This document shows positions 25,053-33,750 of a stretch of DNA of 64,000 nucleotides, piece by piece (within the stretch, counting starts at the first letter, position 1; the number at the start of each line of letters is the position of its first letter). The translations under genes and the position numbers were made by a program. The notes beneath the pieces were generated by a model. The model saw only the letters and a list, made by a program, of their open reading frames with translations. It did not search any database and was not told the DNA's origin. Source of the stretch: Acuticoccus sediminis (GTDB lineage Bacteria > Pseudomonadota > Alphaproteobacteria > Rhizobiales > Amorphaceae); contig NZ_QHHQ01000002.1 of assembly GCF_003258595.1 (NCBI RefSeq), forward strand, positions 868,001-932,000. The letters run 5' to 3'.

Positions 25053-27104
25053 TCAGTTGGGCGCGCTGGAGGCGGTGAGAAGGATGTTGCCGAACCGGTC
25101 GACCCGGCCGGTGAAGCCCGGCGGCACGCAGGTCGTGGTGTCGGACTGGGTGAGGATCGCCGGTCCGGCGAAGGTGTGGCCTGGCGCCAGTTCGTCGCGC
25201 ACGTAGAGGCCGGTGGCGACAGCGTCCTCGGTGAAGTGGGCCGGGACGGTGCGGCGGGGGACGGCCTCGGCCGGCGTTTCCGCCGTGCTCTTCAGCGTCG
25301 GTTTCGGGCCCGCCGCGGCGACGACGAGGCGCAGGTTGACGATGTGCACCTCCGCGCCGTCGTCGTGGAAGTCGTAGAGCTGGGTGTGCCGGTCGTGGAA
25401 GGCGCGGCAGATCGCGTCCACGTCGCCCGTCTCGATCCACACCGCGTCGAGGTCCACCTCGATCTCGAACGACTGGCCGACATAGTTCATGTCCGCCGAG
25501 AGGAGGTAGCGCGCCTCGCCCTCGAACTTCTGCTCCTCGCGCAGCCAGGTCTCCGCCCGCTCGCGCAGGACGGCGAAGCCATCGCGGATCGCCCCGGTGT
25601 TGCCGTCCTCGACGGCGAGGTAGTGGCTTGCGATGAAGTCGTTCCGGATGTCGGACACCAGGCCGCCGAGCGCGGAGACGACGCCGGGGCGCGTCGGGAT
25701 GAGGATGCGCGGAATGCCGAGCTCGACCGCGAGCATCGGTGCGAGCATCGGCCCGGCGCCGCCGAAGGCGACGAGGGTGAAGTCGCGCACGTCGATCCCG
25801 TGGCGGGCGATCAGCTTGTTGACCTCCAGATACATGCCCGAGATCGCGACCTTGATGATCGCCAGCGCGGTCGCCTCCGCCGTCCAGCCGAGCTGATCGG
25901 CGATGGCGCCGACGACGGCGCGGGCGCGGTCCTTGTCGAGCGAGATCGCGCCGTAGGCGAGGTTCTCGTGGCCGATGAGACCGGCGACGGCGAACGCGTC
26001 GGTGATGGTCGCGCACGTGCCGCCGCGGCCGTAGCAGGCCGGTCCCGGGTCCGAGCCGGCGCTTTCCGGACCGACCTTGAGGACGCCGAAGCCGTCGACC
26101 CAGGCGATCGAGCCACCGCCCTCACCGATGGAGGAGACCGCCACCGCCGGGACGTGAAGCGCGTGCGAGCCGACATGCTCGCCGACGGCGAACTGCGGCT
26201 TGCCGCCGATGACGACGGCGACGTCGGCCGAGGTGCCGCCGATGTCGAGGGTGAGCGCGTTGTCGATCCCAGCCTTGCCCGCGACGAAGGCGCCGCCCAT
26301 CACGCCCGAGGCGGTGCCGGACAGGAGCATCGACACGCAGTCCTGCTTGCCGAGCTCGGCGTTCATGATGCCGCCATTCGACTTCGTCAGCAGCGGCTCG
26401 GCCGTCACCGCGTGCGCGCGCAGCGCCGCCTGCAGCCGGGTGATGTAGTGCGAGACGCGTGGATGAACGTAGCCGTTGATGACGGCGGTCGTCGTGCGCT
26501 CGTACTCGCGGATGACGGGCCAGATCTCGGTCGAGGTGAAGACGAAGAGGTCGGGCGCGACCTCCCGCACGATGGCGGCCGCCTCGCGTTCGTGCGCGCT
26601 GTTCCGGTACGCGTTGATGAAGGCGATCACGATCCCCTCGGCGCCCTTCGCCTTCGCCGCCTCGACCGCCGCGACGACGCTGTCACGCTCGAGCGGCCGC
26701 GACACCGTGCCGTCCGAGCGCAGCCGCTCGCGAATGGAGAAGACGTAGTCCTTCGGCACCAGGGGCGCGGCGCGGTAGGACTGCAGGTTGTAGGTCTCGG
26801 GCATCCTGAGGCGGGCGAGCTCCAGGACATCCTCGAAGTTCTCCGTCGCGAAGAGCGCAAGGCGTGCGCCGACGCCCTGGATCACGGTGTTGACGCCCAC
26901 CGTGGTGCCGTGGACGAAGCGGGAGATCGCCGATGGTTCGACACCGTGCCGCTCCTCGGCGAGGCGCAGGCCCTCCATCACCTCGGCTCCGGGGTTGTTC
27001 GGCGTCGTCAGGACCTTCAGCGTGAAGAGGTCGTCCGTCGCTTCGTCGAAGAAGCAGAAGTCGATGAACGTGCCTCCAATGTCGACGCCGACACGGTAGC
27101 TCAT
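25053..27104 (-). CDS. Hydantoinase A/oxoprolinase family protein (pair 1)
   Basis: 683 residues with AAGGAG about seven bases before the ATG at 27104. It has the ASKHA-type nucleotide-binding fold: VDIGGTFIDFCFF at the N-terminus (the common form is GGTFTD, so Thr is replaced by Ile), VHGTTVGVNTVIQ, LTLDIGGTSADVAVV in the second domain, and VAFGGAGPMLAPMLA near the C-terminal third. It couples ATP hydrolysis to opening of a cyclic amide with HyuB. Its sequence closely resembles hyuA at 41380 (shared NTV(I/V)Q, IREYERT and RVSHYI/RVAHYL blocks), suggesting duplication. It sits in an operon downstream of opine-oxidase-like and MmgE/PrpD genes. Confidence 0.93.
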   Translation of the reverse strand: MSYRVGVDIGGTFIDFCFFDEATDDLFTLKVLTTPNNPGAEVMEGLRLAEERHGVEPSAISRFVHGTTVGVNTVIQGVGARLALFATENFEDVLELARLRMPETYNLQSYRAAPLVPKDYVFSIRERLRSDGTVSRPLERDSVVAAVEAAKAKGAEGIVIAFINAYRNSAHEREAAAIVREVAPDLFVFTSTEIWPVIREYERTTTAVINGYVHPRVSHYITRLQAALRAHAVTAEPLLTKSNGGIMNAELGKQDCVSMLLSGTASGVMGGAFVAGKAGIDNALTLDIGGTSADVAVVIGGKPQFAVGEHVGSHALHVPAVAVSSIGEGGGSIAWVDGFGVLKVGPESAGSDPGPACYGRGGTCATITDAFAVAGLIGHENLAYGAISLDKDRARAVVGAIADQLGWTAEATALAIIKVAISGMYLEVNKLIARHGIDVRDFTLVAFGGAGPMLAPMLAVELGIPRILIPTRPGVVSALGGLVSDIRNDFIASHYLAVEDGNTGAIRDGFAVLRERAETWLREEQKFEGEARYLLSADMNYVGQSFEIEVDLDAVWIETGDVDAICRAFHDRHTQLYDFHDDGAEVHIVNLRLVVAAAGPKPTLKSTAETPAEAVPRRTVPAHFTEDAVATGLYVRDELAPGHTFAGPAILTQSDTTTCVPPGFTGRVDRFGNILLTASSAPN

Positions 27105-27138
27105 GGGTTACTCCTTGTTGGAACGGCCTGCGGGGCGA

Positions 27139-28524
27139 TCATCCCGCCCGTTGCGCTGCGACGGCAGGCGATCGGGGCGTGAGGGCGCCGAGGATGTCGC
27201 GCACGGGCGTGGCCGGACCCGCACTTTCGATCGCCTCGAGCGCCGCCTGCGGATGGGCGATGCCACCGGCCGCCGCGCACGTCAGGAACTTCTCGGTCAG
27301 CTCGGCGTCGGTGAGCGGGCGTCGCGGGTGGCCGCGCGGGTCGCCGACGTCTTTTCTCAGCGTGGCGCCTCCGCGCGTGGTCACGATCACCGTGGTGCGC
27401 TCGGTGACGTCCGCGACGGGGCGGGACCCGGCGAGGTCCGGGTGGATGTCCATGCCGACGCGCTCGGCGAGCGCGCGCACGTCGGCGCGGGCGATCGCGG
27501 CGGGCGCGAAGCTCGCCAGGGTCAGATCGCCGTCGATGAGGGCCGCCGCCGCGCAGTAACCGAGGGAGAAGCGGGCCTGGGACGGATCTTCGGGAATGCG
27601 GTAGCGCAGGTTCGCCTGCGCCGCCGGCGAGACGAGGGCGACGATGCTCTCGACGTTGCCCGCCGTCAGGCCCTCCGCCTTCAGGGCCAGCAGCGCGTCG
27701 GCCGGCCGGTGGGTGGAGGCGCAGGAGGGGTAGCGCTTGGCCCACACCCCGTGCTCCTCGATGGCCGGCGGGGCGCCGAGCGGGCCCATCGCGGCGCTTC
27801 CCGCGGCGCCTTCGGCCATCATGGCGACCATGCCCCACGGCCCGTCGACGATCTCCCCGGCGGCGGTGATCCCGGCCTCGGCGAAGCGCGCGGCGACGAG
27901 GCCGTTCTTGGCAGCGAGGCCCGAATGGACGGGCTTCATCATCGCTCCGAACTGCTGCTTGGAGCCGCCGGCCATGCTGGTCGCCGCGCTGAAGGCGGCG
28001 TGCGTTCGCTCCACGTCGAGGCCCAGGAGCCGGGCGGCGGCCACGGCGCAGGCGGGGCTGCCGAGCGATAGCGTCGTGTGCCAGCCGCGGTGGTAGTGGG
28101 AAAGGTTCATCGCCTCGCCCAGGCGGGCCATGACCTCGAACCCGACGATGTAGGCGTCGAGGACGTCGCCCCACGTCGCGCCGGTCTCCTCGCCGAGCGC
28201 GAGCAGCGCCGGCACGAGCGGGGCGGAGGGATGCGCCATCGCCGGATCGAGCACGTCGTCGAAGTCGAGGGCATGGGCCGCCGCTCCGTTGACGAGTGCG
28301 GCCCAGGGCGCCGGCCGCGTCGCGGAGCGCCCCAGGATGGCGATCGCGCCGTCTCCCCACGCCGCGGTGGCCGCGAGGAGGCGCGTCGAGACCTCCTCGG
28401 CCTGACCGGCGAGCGTCACGCCGAGCGTGTCGACGAAGGCCCGGTGAGCGGTCCGCAGGGCGTCGGCGGACCAGGTCCGCGGAGCGGTCGCGGCCCATTC
28501 GGCGATACGGCGTGTGGTCGTCAT
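27139..28524 (-). CDS. MmgE/PrpD family protein
   Basis: 461 residues from the ATG at 28524 (MTTTRRIAEW). Family features are the N-terminal helical domain with VDTLGVTLAG, ALDFDDVLDPAMAHPSAPLVPALLALGE, and the lid/active region AMMKPVHSGLAAKNGLVAA and KRYPSCASTHRPADALLAL. Characterised members include 2-methylcitrate dehydratase and iminodisuccinate epimerase, so the reaction is proton abstraction alpha to a carboxylate, giving dehydration or epimerisation. Here it lies between the opine-oxidase-like triad and hyuAB in one minus-strand operon, so epimerisation of an N-linked dicarboxylate (iminodisuccinate-type) is a more attractive guess than methylcitrate chemistry. Confidence 0.88.
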   Translation of the reverse strand: MTTTRRIAEWAATAPRTWSADALRTAHRAFVDTLGVTLAGQAEEVSTRLLAATAAWGDGAIAILGRSATRPAPWAALVNGAAAHALDFDDVLDPAMAHPSAPLVPALLALGEETGATWGDVLDAYIVGFEVMARLGEAMNLSHYHRGWHTTLSLGSPACAVAAARLLGLDVERTHAAFSAATSMAGGSKQQFGAMMKPVHSGLAAKNGLVAARFAEAGITAAGEIVDGPWGMVAMMAEGAAGSAAMGPLGAPPAIEEHGVWAKRYPSCASTHRPADALLALKAEGLTAGNVESIVALVSPAAQANLRYRIPEDPSQARFSLGYCAAAALIDGDLTLASFAPAAIARADVRALAERVGMDIHPDLAGSRPVADVTERTTVIVTTRGGATLRKDVGDPRGHPRRPLTDAELTEKFLTCAAAGGIAHPQAALEAIESAGPATPVRDILGALTPRSPAVAAQRAG

Positions 28525-28544
28525 GGTGTGGCCTGGATGAGGGG

Positions 28545-29672
28545 TCAGCGGGCGTCGCCCGAGGCGGCGAAGCGGTCGACGGCGTAGGACTCCAGCGGCA
28601 CCGGCGAGGTGCCGGACGCCGCCAGCTCGGCGACGACGGAGCCGACGCCGGGTGCGAGCTGGAAACCGTGCCCGGTGAAGCCGAAGGCATGGATCAGGCC
28701 GGGCACGTTCGGGGAGAAGCCGATCGCCGGCTGCTTGTCGTCCATGTAGCCCTCGACACCGCTCCACGTGCGGATCACCTGGACGCCGGCGAGCGAGGGC
28801 ACCAGCCGCCGCATGTGTCCCAGCTGCACGAGGAGGTGCTCCGGACGCGGTCTCGGGAACGGGTTGTCGAGGTCGACGTCGACGCGGGCACCGCCGCCAA
28901 AGACGACGCTGCCGCGCTCGACCTGACGCATGTAGAAGGACGAGTCGCCCGTGCCGAGGACGGGGCGGATCGCGTACCGGAGCGGCTCGGTGACGGCCAT
29001 CATCGGCCCCCGCGGCGTCATCGGCACCGTGTCGCCGAAGGATTGGGCGAGGCGTCCGGCCCATGCGCCGGCGGCGTTGACGACGGTGCCGGCACGCAGC
29101 GACCCGTCGCGCGTCTCGAGCGCGAAACCGTCGGCGGTGCGGGTGATGTCCAGCACTTCGGTGTTCTCGCGCACGTCCGCACCGGCGCGGCGTGCGGCGC
29201 GCCCGAACGCCGGCGCGACGAGGCGCGGGTTGGCGTTGCCGTCCTGCGGCGAGAACGAGCCGCCGACCACTCCCTTGCCGAGGAAGGGAAAGCGCGTGTG
29301 GACGGCGTTGGCGCCCATCAGCTCGAGGTCGAGCCCCGCCGCTCCGGCCCTGGGGGCGTAGTCTTCGAGCGCGGCCATCTGTTCGTCGTCGAAGGCAAGC
29401 TTGAGGTGCCCGGTGACGAGGAACTCGCACGGGTCGTCGAGGTGCTTGTCGAGTTCGCCCCAGATGGCGCGCGCGTGGTGGGCGAGGGGAAGCTGGTTGA
29501 TGGTCCGGCCCTGCCGGCGCACGTTGCCGAAGTTGACCCCGCTCGCCTGCGCCCCGACCCGGCCGCGCTCGAGGAGGACGACGTCGAGCCGGTGCCGCGA
29601 GGCGAGGAAGTAGGCCGCGGAGGCGCCGACGAGGCCGCCGCCGACGACCGCCACGTCGAACCGTCGGTTCAT
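28545..29672 (-). CDS. DAO-family FAD oxidoreductase (opine/glycine oxidase-like subunit B)
   Basis: 375 residues. N-terminal VAVVGGGLVGASAAYFLA is the FAD Rossmann motif, followed by the LLERG strand end and VNFGNVRRQGR, typical of the sarcosine/glycine oxidase and OoxB/HcnC-type branch. C-terminal WSGVEGYMDDKQPAIGFSPNVPGLIHAFGFTGHGFQLAPG is the conserved FAD-contact region. It starts within the final codons of the FAD/BFD subunit gene and, with that and the 2Fe-2S gene, forms a three-component amine dehydrogenase like octopine or nopaline oxidase or hydrogen cyanide synthase. It would oxidise a secondary amine or N-carboxyalkyl amino acid. Confidence 0.9.
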   Translation of the reverse strand: MNRRFDVAVVGGGLVGASAAYFLASRHRLDVVLLERGRVGAQASGVNFGNVRRQGRTINQLPLAHHARAIWGELDKHLDDPCEFLVTGHLKLAFDDEQMAALEDYAPRAGAAGLDLELMGANAVHTRFPFLGKGVVGGSFSPQDGNANPRLVAPAFGRAARRAGADVRENTEVLDITRTADGFALETRDGSLRAGTVVNAAGAWAGRLAQSFGDTVPMTPRGPMMAVTEPLRYAIRPVLGTGDSSFYMRQVERGSVVFGGGARVDVDLDNPFPRPRPEHLLVQLGHMRRLVPSLAGVQVIRTWSGVEGYMDDKQPAIGFSPNVPGLIHAFGFTGHGFQLAPGVGSVVAELAASGTSPVPLESYAVDRFAASGDAR

Positions 29673-31033
29673 TCGGCGGCCTCCGTCACGACGAGCGGCT
29701 TGACGGGTGCCTGCCCGCGCAGCCGCCCGACGTCCGGAAGCGGCACCGCGAGGGCCGCGGCCGCGACACCTGCCGCCGAGAGGCCGCACATCCTGCCCTG
29801 GCAGCGCCCCATGCCGACGCGGCAGAAGGCCTTGGCCCGGTTCACCTCGCTCGCGCCGCGTCCGGCGAGGGCGGCACGGTAAGTCCCGAACGTCACCTCC
29901 TCGCAGCGGCACAGGACGGTGTCGTCGGGGACGCCCGCGAGGAGGTGGTCGGGGACCGGGAAGGTCGCGCGCACGCCTGCGGCGAAGCGGCTGCCGCGGG
30001 CGATCACCCTGTCGATGCGGGCGACCGCCGCCGGGTCGACCTGGTGGCCGAGGTCCTCGAGGCACGCGAGCGCGGCCCGCGCCCCGGTGGCCTCGGCGAC
30101 GTCCGCGCCGCGGACGCGGGCGCCGTCGCCGGCGAGGTAGACGTCCGCTGCGGCACGGCCGGCCGCGTCCACCTCCGGCAGCCACTGGCGCGACGGCGGG
30201 TCGAAGGCGAAGGGGATCCGGAAGAGGTCGGCAAGCTGCGTTTCGGACTGGACGTGGTAGCCGAGCCCGACGCCGTCGCAGGCGGTTCGGATCTCGCGCC
30301 CGGCGCGGTCCTTCACGACGAGGGCCTCGACACGGCCGGCGCCTTCGATCCGCACCGGCGTCACGCCGGAGTGAACCGGAACACCGTGCGCGATCAGCCG
30401 CGCGTAATAGGACAGGCCCTTCAGCAGCGCGGCCGGGAGCGCCGCCATCCGCCACATGTTTCGCGCCTTGTGGCCGAAGGGCGTCGTGTCGAACACGCCG
30501 GCGACGCGGCCGCCGGCCTTCAAGGTCTGGAACGCGACGAGGTAGAGGAGGGGGCCGGTGCCGACGAAGACCGCATGCTCGCCGATCAGGCAGGCCTGGT
30601 ACTTCAGGGCTATCTGCGCGCCGCCCAGAGTGAACACGCCGGGCATGGTCCACCCCTCCACCGGGATGGTGCGGTCCGTAGCGCCGGTGGCGAGGATCAC
30701 CTTGGCATAGGGGACCGCGACGATGCGCCCGTTGCTGCGGGTCACCATGAGGTTCCGACCGTCGACGCCCCAGACGCTGGAGTTCGGCCAGTGCTCGACC
30801 TGCCCGCTGACGGCCTCGAACGCCCGGTGCACGCGCACCGCGCGCCCCGCCTCGAGGCCGTACAGGCGCTCCGGTGGCCGGCGATGGCTCGCCGGCGGCT
30901 GCCGGTAGATCTGTCCGCCCGCCGCCGGCGCCTCGTCGATCACGAGCGGCTCGAGGGCCGCCTCGGCGAGCACCTCGGCGGCGCGCACTCCGGCGGGGCC
31001 GGCGCCGACGATTACGATGCGCGGTCGAGCCAT
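29669..31033 (-). CDS. FAD/NAD-linked oxidoreductase with BFD-like Fe-S end (opine oxidase-like subunit A)
   Basis: 454 residues from the ATG at 31033. IVIVGAGPAGVRAAEVL (6-22) is the first dinucleotide fold, ATGATDRTIPVEGWTMPGVFTLGG the pyridine-disulphide middle, and VFVGTGPLLYLVAFQ the second fold. The C-terminus carries CRCEE and CRVGMGRCQGRMCG, a bacterioferritin-associated-ferredoxin-like cluster seen in OoxA, NoxA and HcnB proteins. It passes electrons from the DAO subunit to the small 2Fe-2S protein or the respiratory chain. It overlaps the 2Fe-2S gene by 22 bases and the DAO gene by four, so the three are translationally coupled. Confidence 0.92.
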   Translation of the reverse strand: MARPRIVIVGAGPAGVRAAEVLAEAALEPLVIDEAPAAGGQIYRQPPASHRRPPERLYGLEAGRAVRVHRAFEAVSGQVEHWPNSSVWGVDGRNLMVTRSNGRIVAVPYAKVILATGATDRTIPVEGWTMPGVFTLGGAQIALKYQACLIGEHAVFVGTGPLLYLVAFQTLKAGGRVAGVFDTTPFGHKARNMWRMAALPAALLKGLSYYARLIAHGVPVHSGVTPVRIEGAGRVEALVVKDRAGREIRTACDGVGLGYHVQSETQLADLFRIPFAFDPPSRQWLPEVDAAGRAAADVYLAGDGARVRGADVAEATGARAALACLEDLGHQVDPAAVARIDRVIARGSRFAAGVRATFPVPDHLLAGVPDDTVLCRCEEVTFGTYRAALAGRGASEVNRAKAFCRVGMGRCQGRMCGLSAAGVAAAALAVPLPDVGRLRGQAPVKPLVVTEAAE

Positions 31034-31326
31034 GCGCCGAAGGGTGAGTTCGTGTTGATGACCATTCCTTCGGTAACCGGCGTGGAACAGGCGCGCACGC
31101 GGCGGCCCCCGTCGGTCCAGATCCAGCAGTCCTGGCAGGCACCCATGAGGCAGAATCCCGCCCTCGGCTCGCCCCGGAGCTCCGTCTCGCGCAGCCGCGT
31201 CCGGTGGGTGAGGACCGCCGTCAGCACGGTGTCGCCGTCGAGCGCGGTGCACGCCTCGCCATCGAGGATGAAGGTGACGCGCGCCCGCTCGCGTTCACCG
31301 ATCCGGAAGAGGAGCCCGCTGCTCAT
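31012..31326 (-). CDS. Small 2Fe-2S ferredoxin-like subunit of the amine dehydrogenase triad
   Basis: 104 residues from the ATG at 31326; a TTG at 31347 would add seven. The cluster ligands are Cys59, Cys64, Cys67 and Cys80 in GFCLMGACQDCWIW...RAC, the plant-type ferredoxin pattern found in HcnA and in the separate small subunits of opine oxidases. A conserved LDGEACTALDGDTVLTAVL lead-in precedes the cluster. It is the first gene of the minus-strand operon (2Fe-2S, FAD/BFD, DAO, MmgE/PrpD, hyuA, hyuB). The divergent LysR gene begins 113 bases away. Confidence 0.9.
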   Translation of the reverse strand: MSSGLLFRIGERERARVTFILDGEACTALDGDTVLTAVLTHRTRLRETELRGEPRAGFCLMGACQDCWIWTDGGRRVRACSTPVTEGMVINTNSPFGAWLDRAS

Positions 31327-31438
31327 GGGATGGCGCCCGGTTCGCAATTGATACGTCCGGCAGTGAAGCAGCCGTCGACTTCCATCTCAAATTCCAATAC
31401 GTCGATCACCCATAGCTTGAGGCTATCAAGGGCCGACC

Positions 31439-32332
31439 GTGAACGCTCGCCAGCTCGAGATCTTTCGCGCGATCATGCGGACCGGCAGCGTGACGGACGC
31501 GGCGCGCGTTCTCAACGTCTCGCAGCCGACCGTGAGCAAGGTGCTCCTCCACATGGAGAGCCAGCTCGGGCTGAAGCTCTTCAGCCGGGCGCGCGGCCGG
31601 CTGACGCCGACGCCGGAGGCGCAGCTCCTCTTCCCGGACGCCGATCGCGTCTTTCGCGACCTCGCGGCGCTGCGCCAGCTGGTCAACGACCTGCGCGCGG
31701 GCGACGGCGGCTCGATCCGCATCGCCGCCTCGTCCTCGCTGGCGGAGACGGTGGTGCCGCGGGCGCTGACGCGCTTCCGCCGCGAGCACCCGCGCACGAA
31801 GATCTCGAGCCATCTCCTCCCGGCGGCGGAGACCGCGGAGATGGTGCGCGCGCGCGCCGTCGACCTCGGGCTCACCCTGTCGCCGCTCTCGGACCAGACG
31901 CTGCATGTCGCGACGATCGGCCAGTGCAACATGGTCGCGGTGATGCCGGTCGGACATCACCTCGAGCATCATTCGCGGATCACCCCGAGGGACCTCGTCG
32001 ACGAGAGTCTCATCTCCTTCTCGTCGGACACCCATTTCGGCCGCCTGCTGGACGAGGCGTTCGTGTCGTCCGGCGTGACGCGGCAGGTCGCCGTGGAGGC
32101 GACGATGTCGTCGGTCGCCGTGGCGCACGTCGCCGCCGGCGGCGGCGTCGCGCTCGTCGACCGGTTCGCGACGATGTTCGCGCCGACGGGTCTCGTGTGG
32201 CGACCGTTCCATCCCACGGTCAACCTATCGGTGACGCTGATCGAGTCGCCGAACCATGTCCCCTCGCGCCTCACGCGGTGGCTGATCGAGGATCTGCGCC
32301 ACTGCGTCGGCATACTCGACGCCTCGGTCTGA
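31439..32332 (+). CDS. LysR-family regulator of the opine-oxidase-like operon
   Basis: 297 residues starting at GTG (MNARQLEIFRAIM). The N-terminal helix-turn-helix (about residues 17-60, TDAARVLNVSQPTVSKVLLHMESQLGLKLF) and the LysR substrate-binding domain (90-295) are complete. It is divergent from the 2Fe-2S gene with 112 bases between starts, the standard arrangement for a LysR activator of the neighbouring operon. OccR and NocR, which control octopine and nopaline catabolism, are LysR proteins with the same context, supporting an opine-like inducer. I could not pin down a T-N11-A box with confidence. Confidence 0.92.
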   Translation: MNARQLEIFRAIMRTGSVTDAARVLNVSQPTVSKVLLHMESQLGLKLFSRARGRLTPTPEAQLLFPDADRVFRDLAALRQLVNDLRAGDGGSIRIAASSSLAETVVPRALTRFRREHPRTKISSHLLPAAETAEMVRARAVDLGLTLSPLSDQTLHVATIGQCNMVAVMPVGHHLEHHSRITPRDLVDESLISFSSDTHFGRLLDEAFVSSGVTRQVAVEATMSSVAVAHVAAGGGVALVDRFATMFAPTGLVWRPFHPTVNLSVTLIESPNHVPSRLTRWLIEDLRHCVGILDASV

Positions 32333-32360
32333 CCGTTCCGCGGGCCCGCCGCGCGATGCC

Positions 32361-32397
32361 GGTCCGGAGGGGGGCGTCGCGGGAGGGCCTCCGGGCC
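32361..32397. terminator. Hairpin between convergent lysR and PuuB-like gene
   Basis: GGTCCGGAGG (32361-32370) pairs with CCTCCGGGCC (32388-32397), ten base pairs with one G-U and a 17-base loop. It overlaps the stop region of the minus-strand gene and is a weak terminator candidate. Confidence 0.3.
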
Positions 32398-33698
32398 TAG
32401 CGGGCGAGGCGGTCGATCCGGTCGCGCATGCGGTACATCCTGCCCATCGCCGGCAGGAACCATGGGGTTCCGGTGTAGCCAGGGCGCGTCGGGAACGGCG
32501 CGCGCTCGAAGATGGAGACCTCGGCGTCCGGCGTCAGGACCTTCTGGCCGATGCGATCGCCGAGCCAGGTCAGCTGGACGAGGCCGCCGCCGTTGCAGCC
32601 CATCGCGTAGTGGACCCCGTCGTGGACGCCGATGTGGGGGACGAAGTCGAACGTGAAGCCCACCCGGCCGCGCCAGGCGTGCGTCACCGCAACGTCCGGC
32701 AGGTCCGGCAGGACGCCGCGCGCGAACGACAGCAGCGTGCGGGCGATGGTGGCGGTGTCCGGCGAACCGAAGGTCGCGCGGCCGCCGAAGAGGAGGCGTG
32801 TACCGTCCGGCGAGGGGCGGAAATAGTACGGCACGCGCTTGGTGTCGCCGTAGACGCGCATCGGCGGCAGCAGCCTGGCGACGACGTCGCGTCCCATCGG
32901 CTCGGTCGCGATCATGTGGCTCTCGATCGGGACGATGCGGCGGCGGTACCAGGGCGCGGCGGCGTCGGTGTAGCCGTTGGTGCCGAGGACGATCTCGGCG
33001 GCGGCGACCTCGCCGCGGGTCGTGGCGACGCGGAAGGCTCCGCGCCGGCCAGACCAGCCGGTGACCCGCGTCTCGGGGTGAAGCGTGACCCTGCGGCCGC
33101 GGCAGGCGTCGACCAGGCCGCGATGGAAGAGGGCGGGATGGGCGCCGCCGGCCTGTTTGGTGAGAACGCCGCCGAAATAGTAGGAGGTCGCGAGCTCCTC
33201 GCGCTGCCGCTCGATCGGGATCACCTCGACGCCGCCGTCGAAATGCTGCCCGAGCTCCTCCGCCTCCTCGGCGAGCGCGCGGAAGGCGCGCGGGGAGTGA
33301 GCGCCGACGAAGCGGCCGCAGCGGCTGTAGCTGCCGACCCCGTTCTCGGTCACCATCGCCTCGAAGTGGTCGAAGGCGCGTCGCAGTTCGGCGAGCAGGT
33401 CGTCGCCCCAGGAGCGTGAATCGGCGTTCTTGAGGAAGTGCTTCTTGATCCCGGCGACGGCAGAGCCGCCGTTGCGCGTGCTGGCGCCGATGCCGATCGG
33501 CCCGGCGTCCACGACGGCGACGGAGCGGCCAGCCCCCGCGAGGACGCGGGCGGCCGACAGTCCGGTGTAGCCGGCGCCGATCACGAGGACGTCGACCCTT
33601 GCGGGCGGGTCGGCGGGCTCGACGTCGCGACCGATGGGGGCGGCCGCCTCCCACCAGTAGGGTGTGTCCTTGATCGGGCCGGGTGCGGGTCGGGTCAC
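32397..33698 (-). CDS. PuuB-like FAD-dependent amine oxidoreductase
   Basis: 433 residues. The start DTPYWWEAA (11-19) and the FAD motif VLVIGAGYTGLSAARVLA (37-54) with TRNGGSAVAG match gamma-glutamylputrescine oxidoreductase-type DAO proteins. IGVHDGVHYAMGCNGGGLVQLTWLGDRIG near the C-terminus is the conserved flavin-contact end. It probably oxidises a primary or secondary amine on an acylated substrate in the cytoplasm. It is downstream of the XRE-cupin regulator on the same strand (52-base gap), with a TTCAG-TATG-CTGAA palindrome 34 bases before its start. No other putrescine-pathway genes are close, so the substrate may differ. Confidence 0.85.
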   Translation of the reverse strand: MTRPAPGPIKDTPYWWEAAAPIGRDVEPADPPARVDVLVIGAGYTGLSAARVLAGAGRSVAVVDAGPIGIGASTRNGGSAVAGIKKHFLKNADSRSWGDDLLAELRRAFDHFEAMVTENGVGSYSRCGRFVGAHSPRAFRALAEEAEELGQHFDGGVEVIPIERQREELATSYYFGGVLTKQAGGAHPALFHRGLVDACRGRRVTLHPETRVTGWSGRRGAFRVATTRGEVAAAEIVLGTNGYTDAAAPWYRRRIVPIESHMIATEPMGRDVVARLLPPMRVYGDTKRVPYYFRPSPDGTRLLFGGRATFGSPDTATIARTLLSFARGVLPDLPDVAVTHAWRGRVGFTFDFVPHIGVHDGVHYAMGCNGGGLVQLTWLGDRIGQKVLTPDAEVSIFERAPFPTRPGYTGTPWFLPAMGRMYRMRDRIDRLAR

Positions 33699-33731
33699 GG
33701 GGGTCGTCCGGTTGGAGGCGGCGGGGAAGTG

Positions 33732-33745
33732 TTCAGTATGCTGAA
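33732..33745. promoter_or_regulatory. Putative operator TTCAG-N4-CTGAA
   Basis: A perfect inverted repeat of five-base arms, 34 bases before the PuuB-like start. The half-site TTCAGCA, read on minus here, recurs as TTTCAGCAGAAA at 34503-34514 and ATTCAGCAAATC at 34534-34545 upstream of the XRE-cupin gene and hyuA. It is a candidate binding site for the cupin regulator. Confidence 0.4.
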
Positions 33746-33750
33746 ACGGA

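Noticed and set aside
25039-26016. N-terminal extension of the minus-strand hyuB frame to 26016
   Set aside because: Overlaps hyuA in another frame and has no family similarity; MTDKATLQIL at 25038 is the expected HyuB start.
27103-28587. Plus-strand frames of 120-320 codons opposite the MmgE/PrpD gene
   Set aside because: Composition and overlap with a complete minus-strand family member show these are shadow frames.
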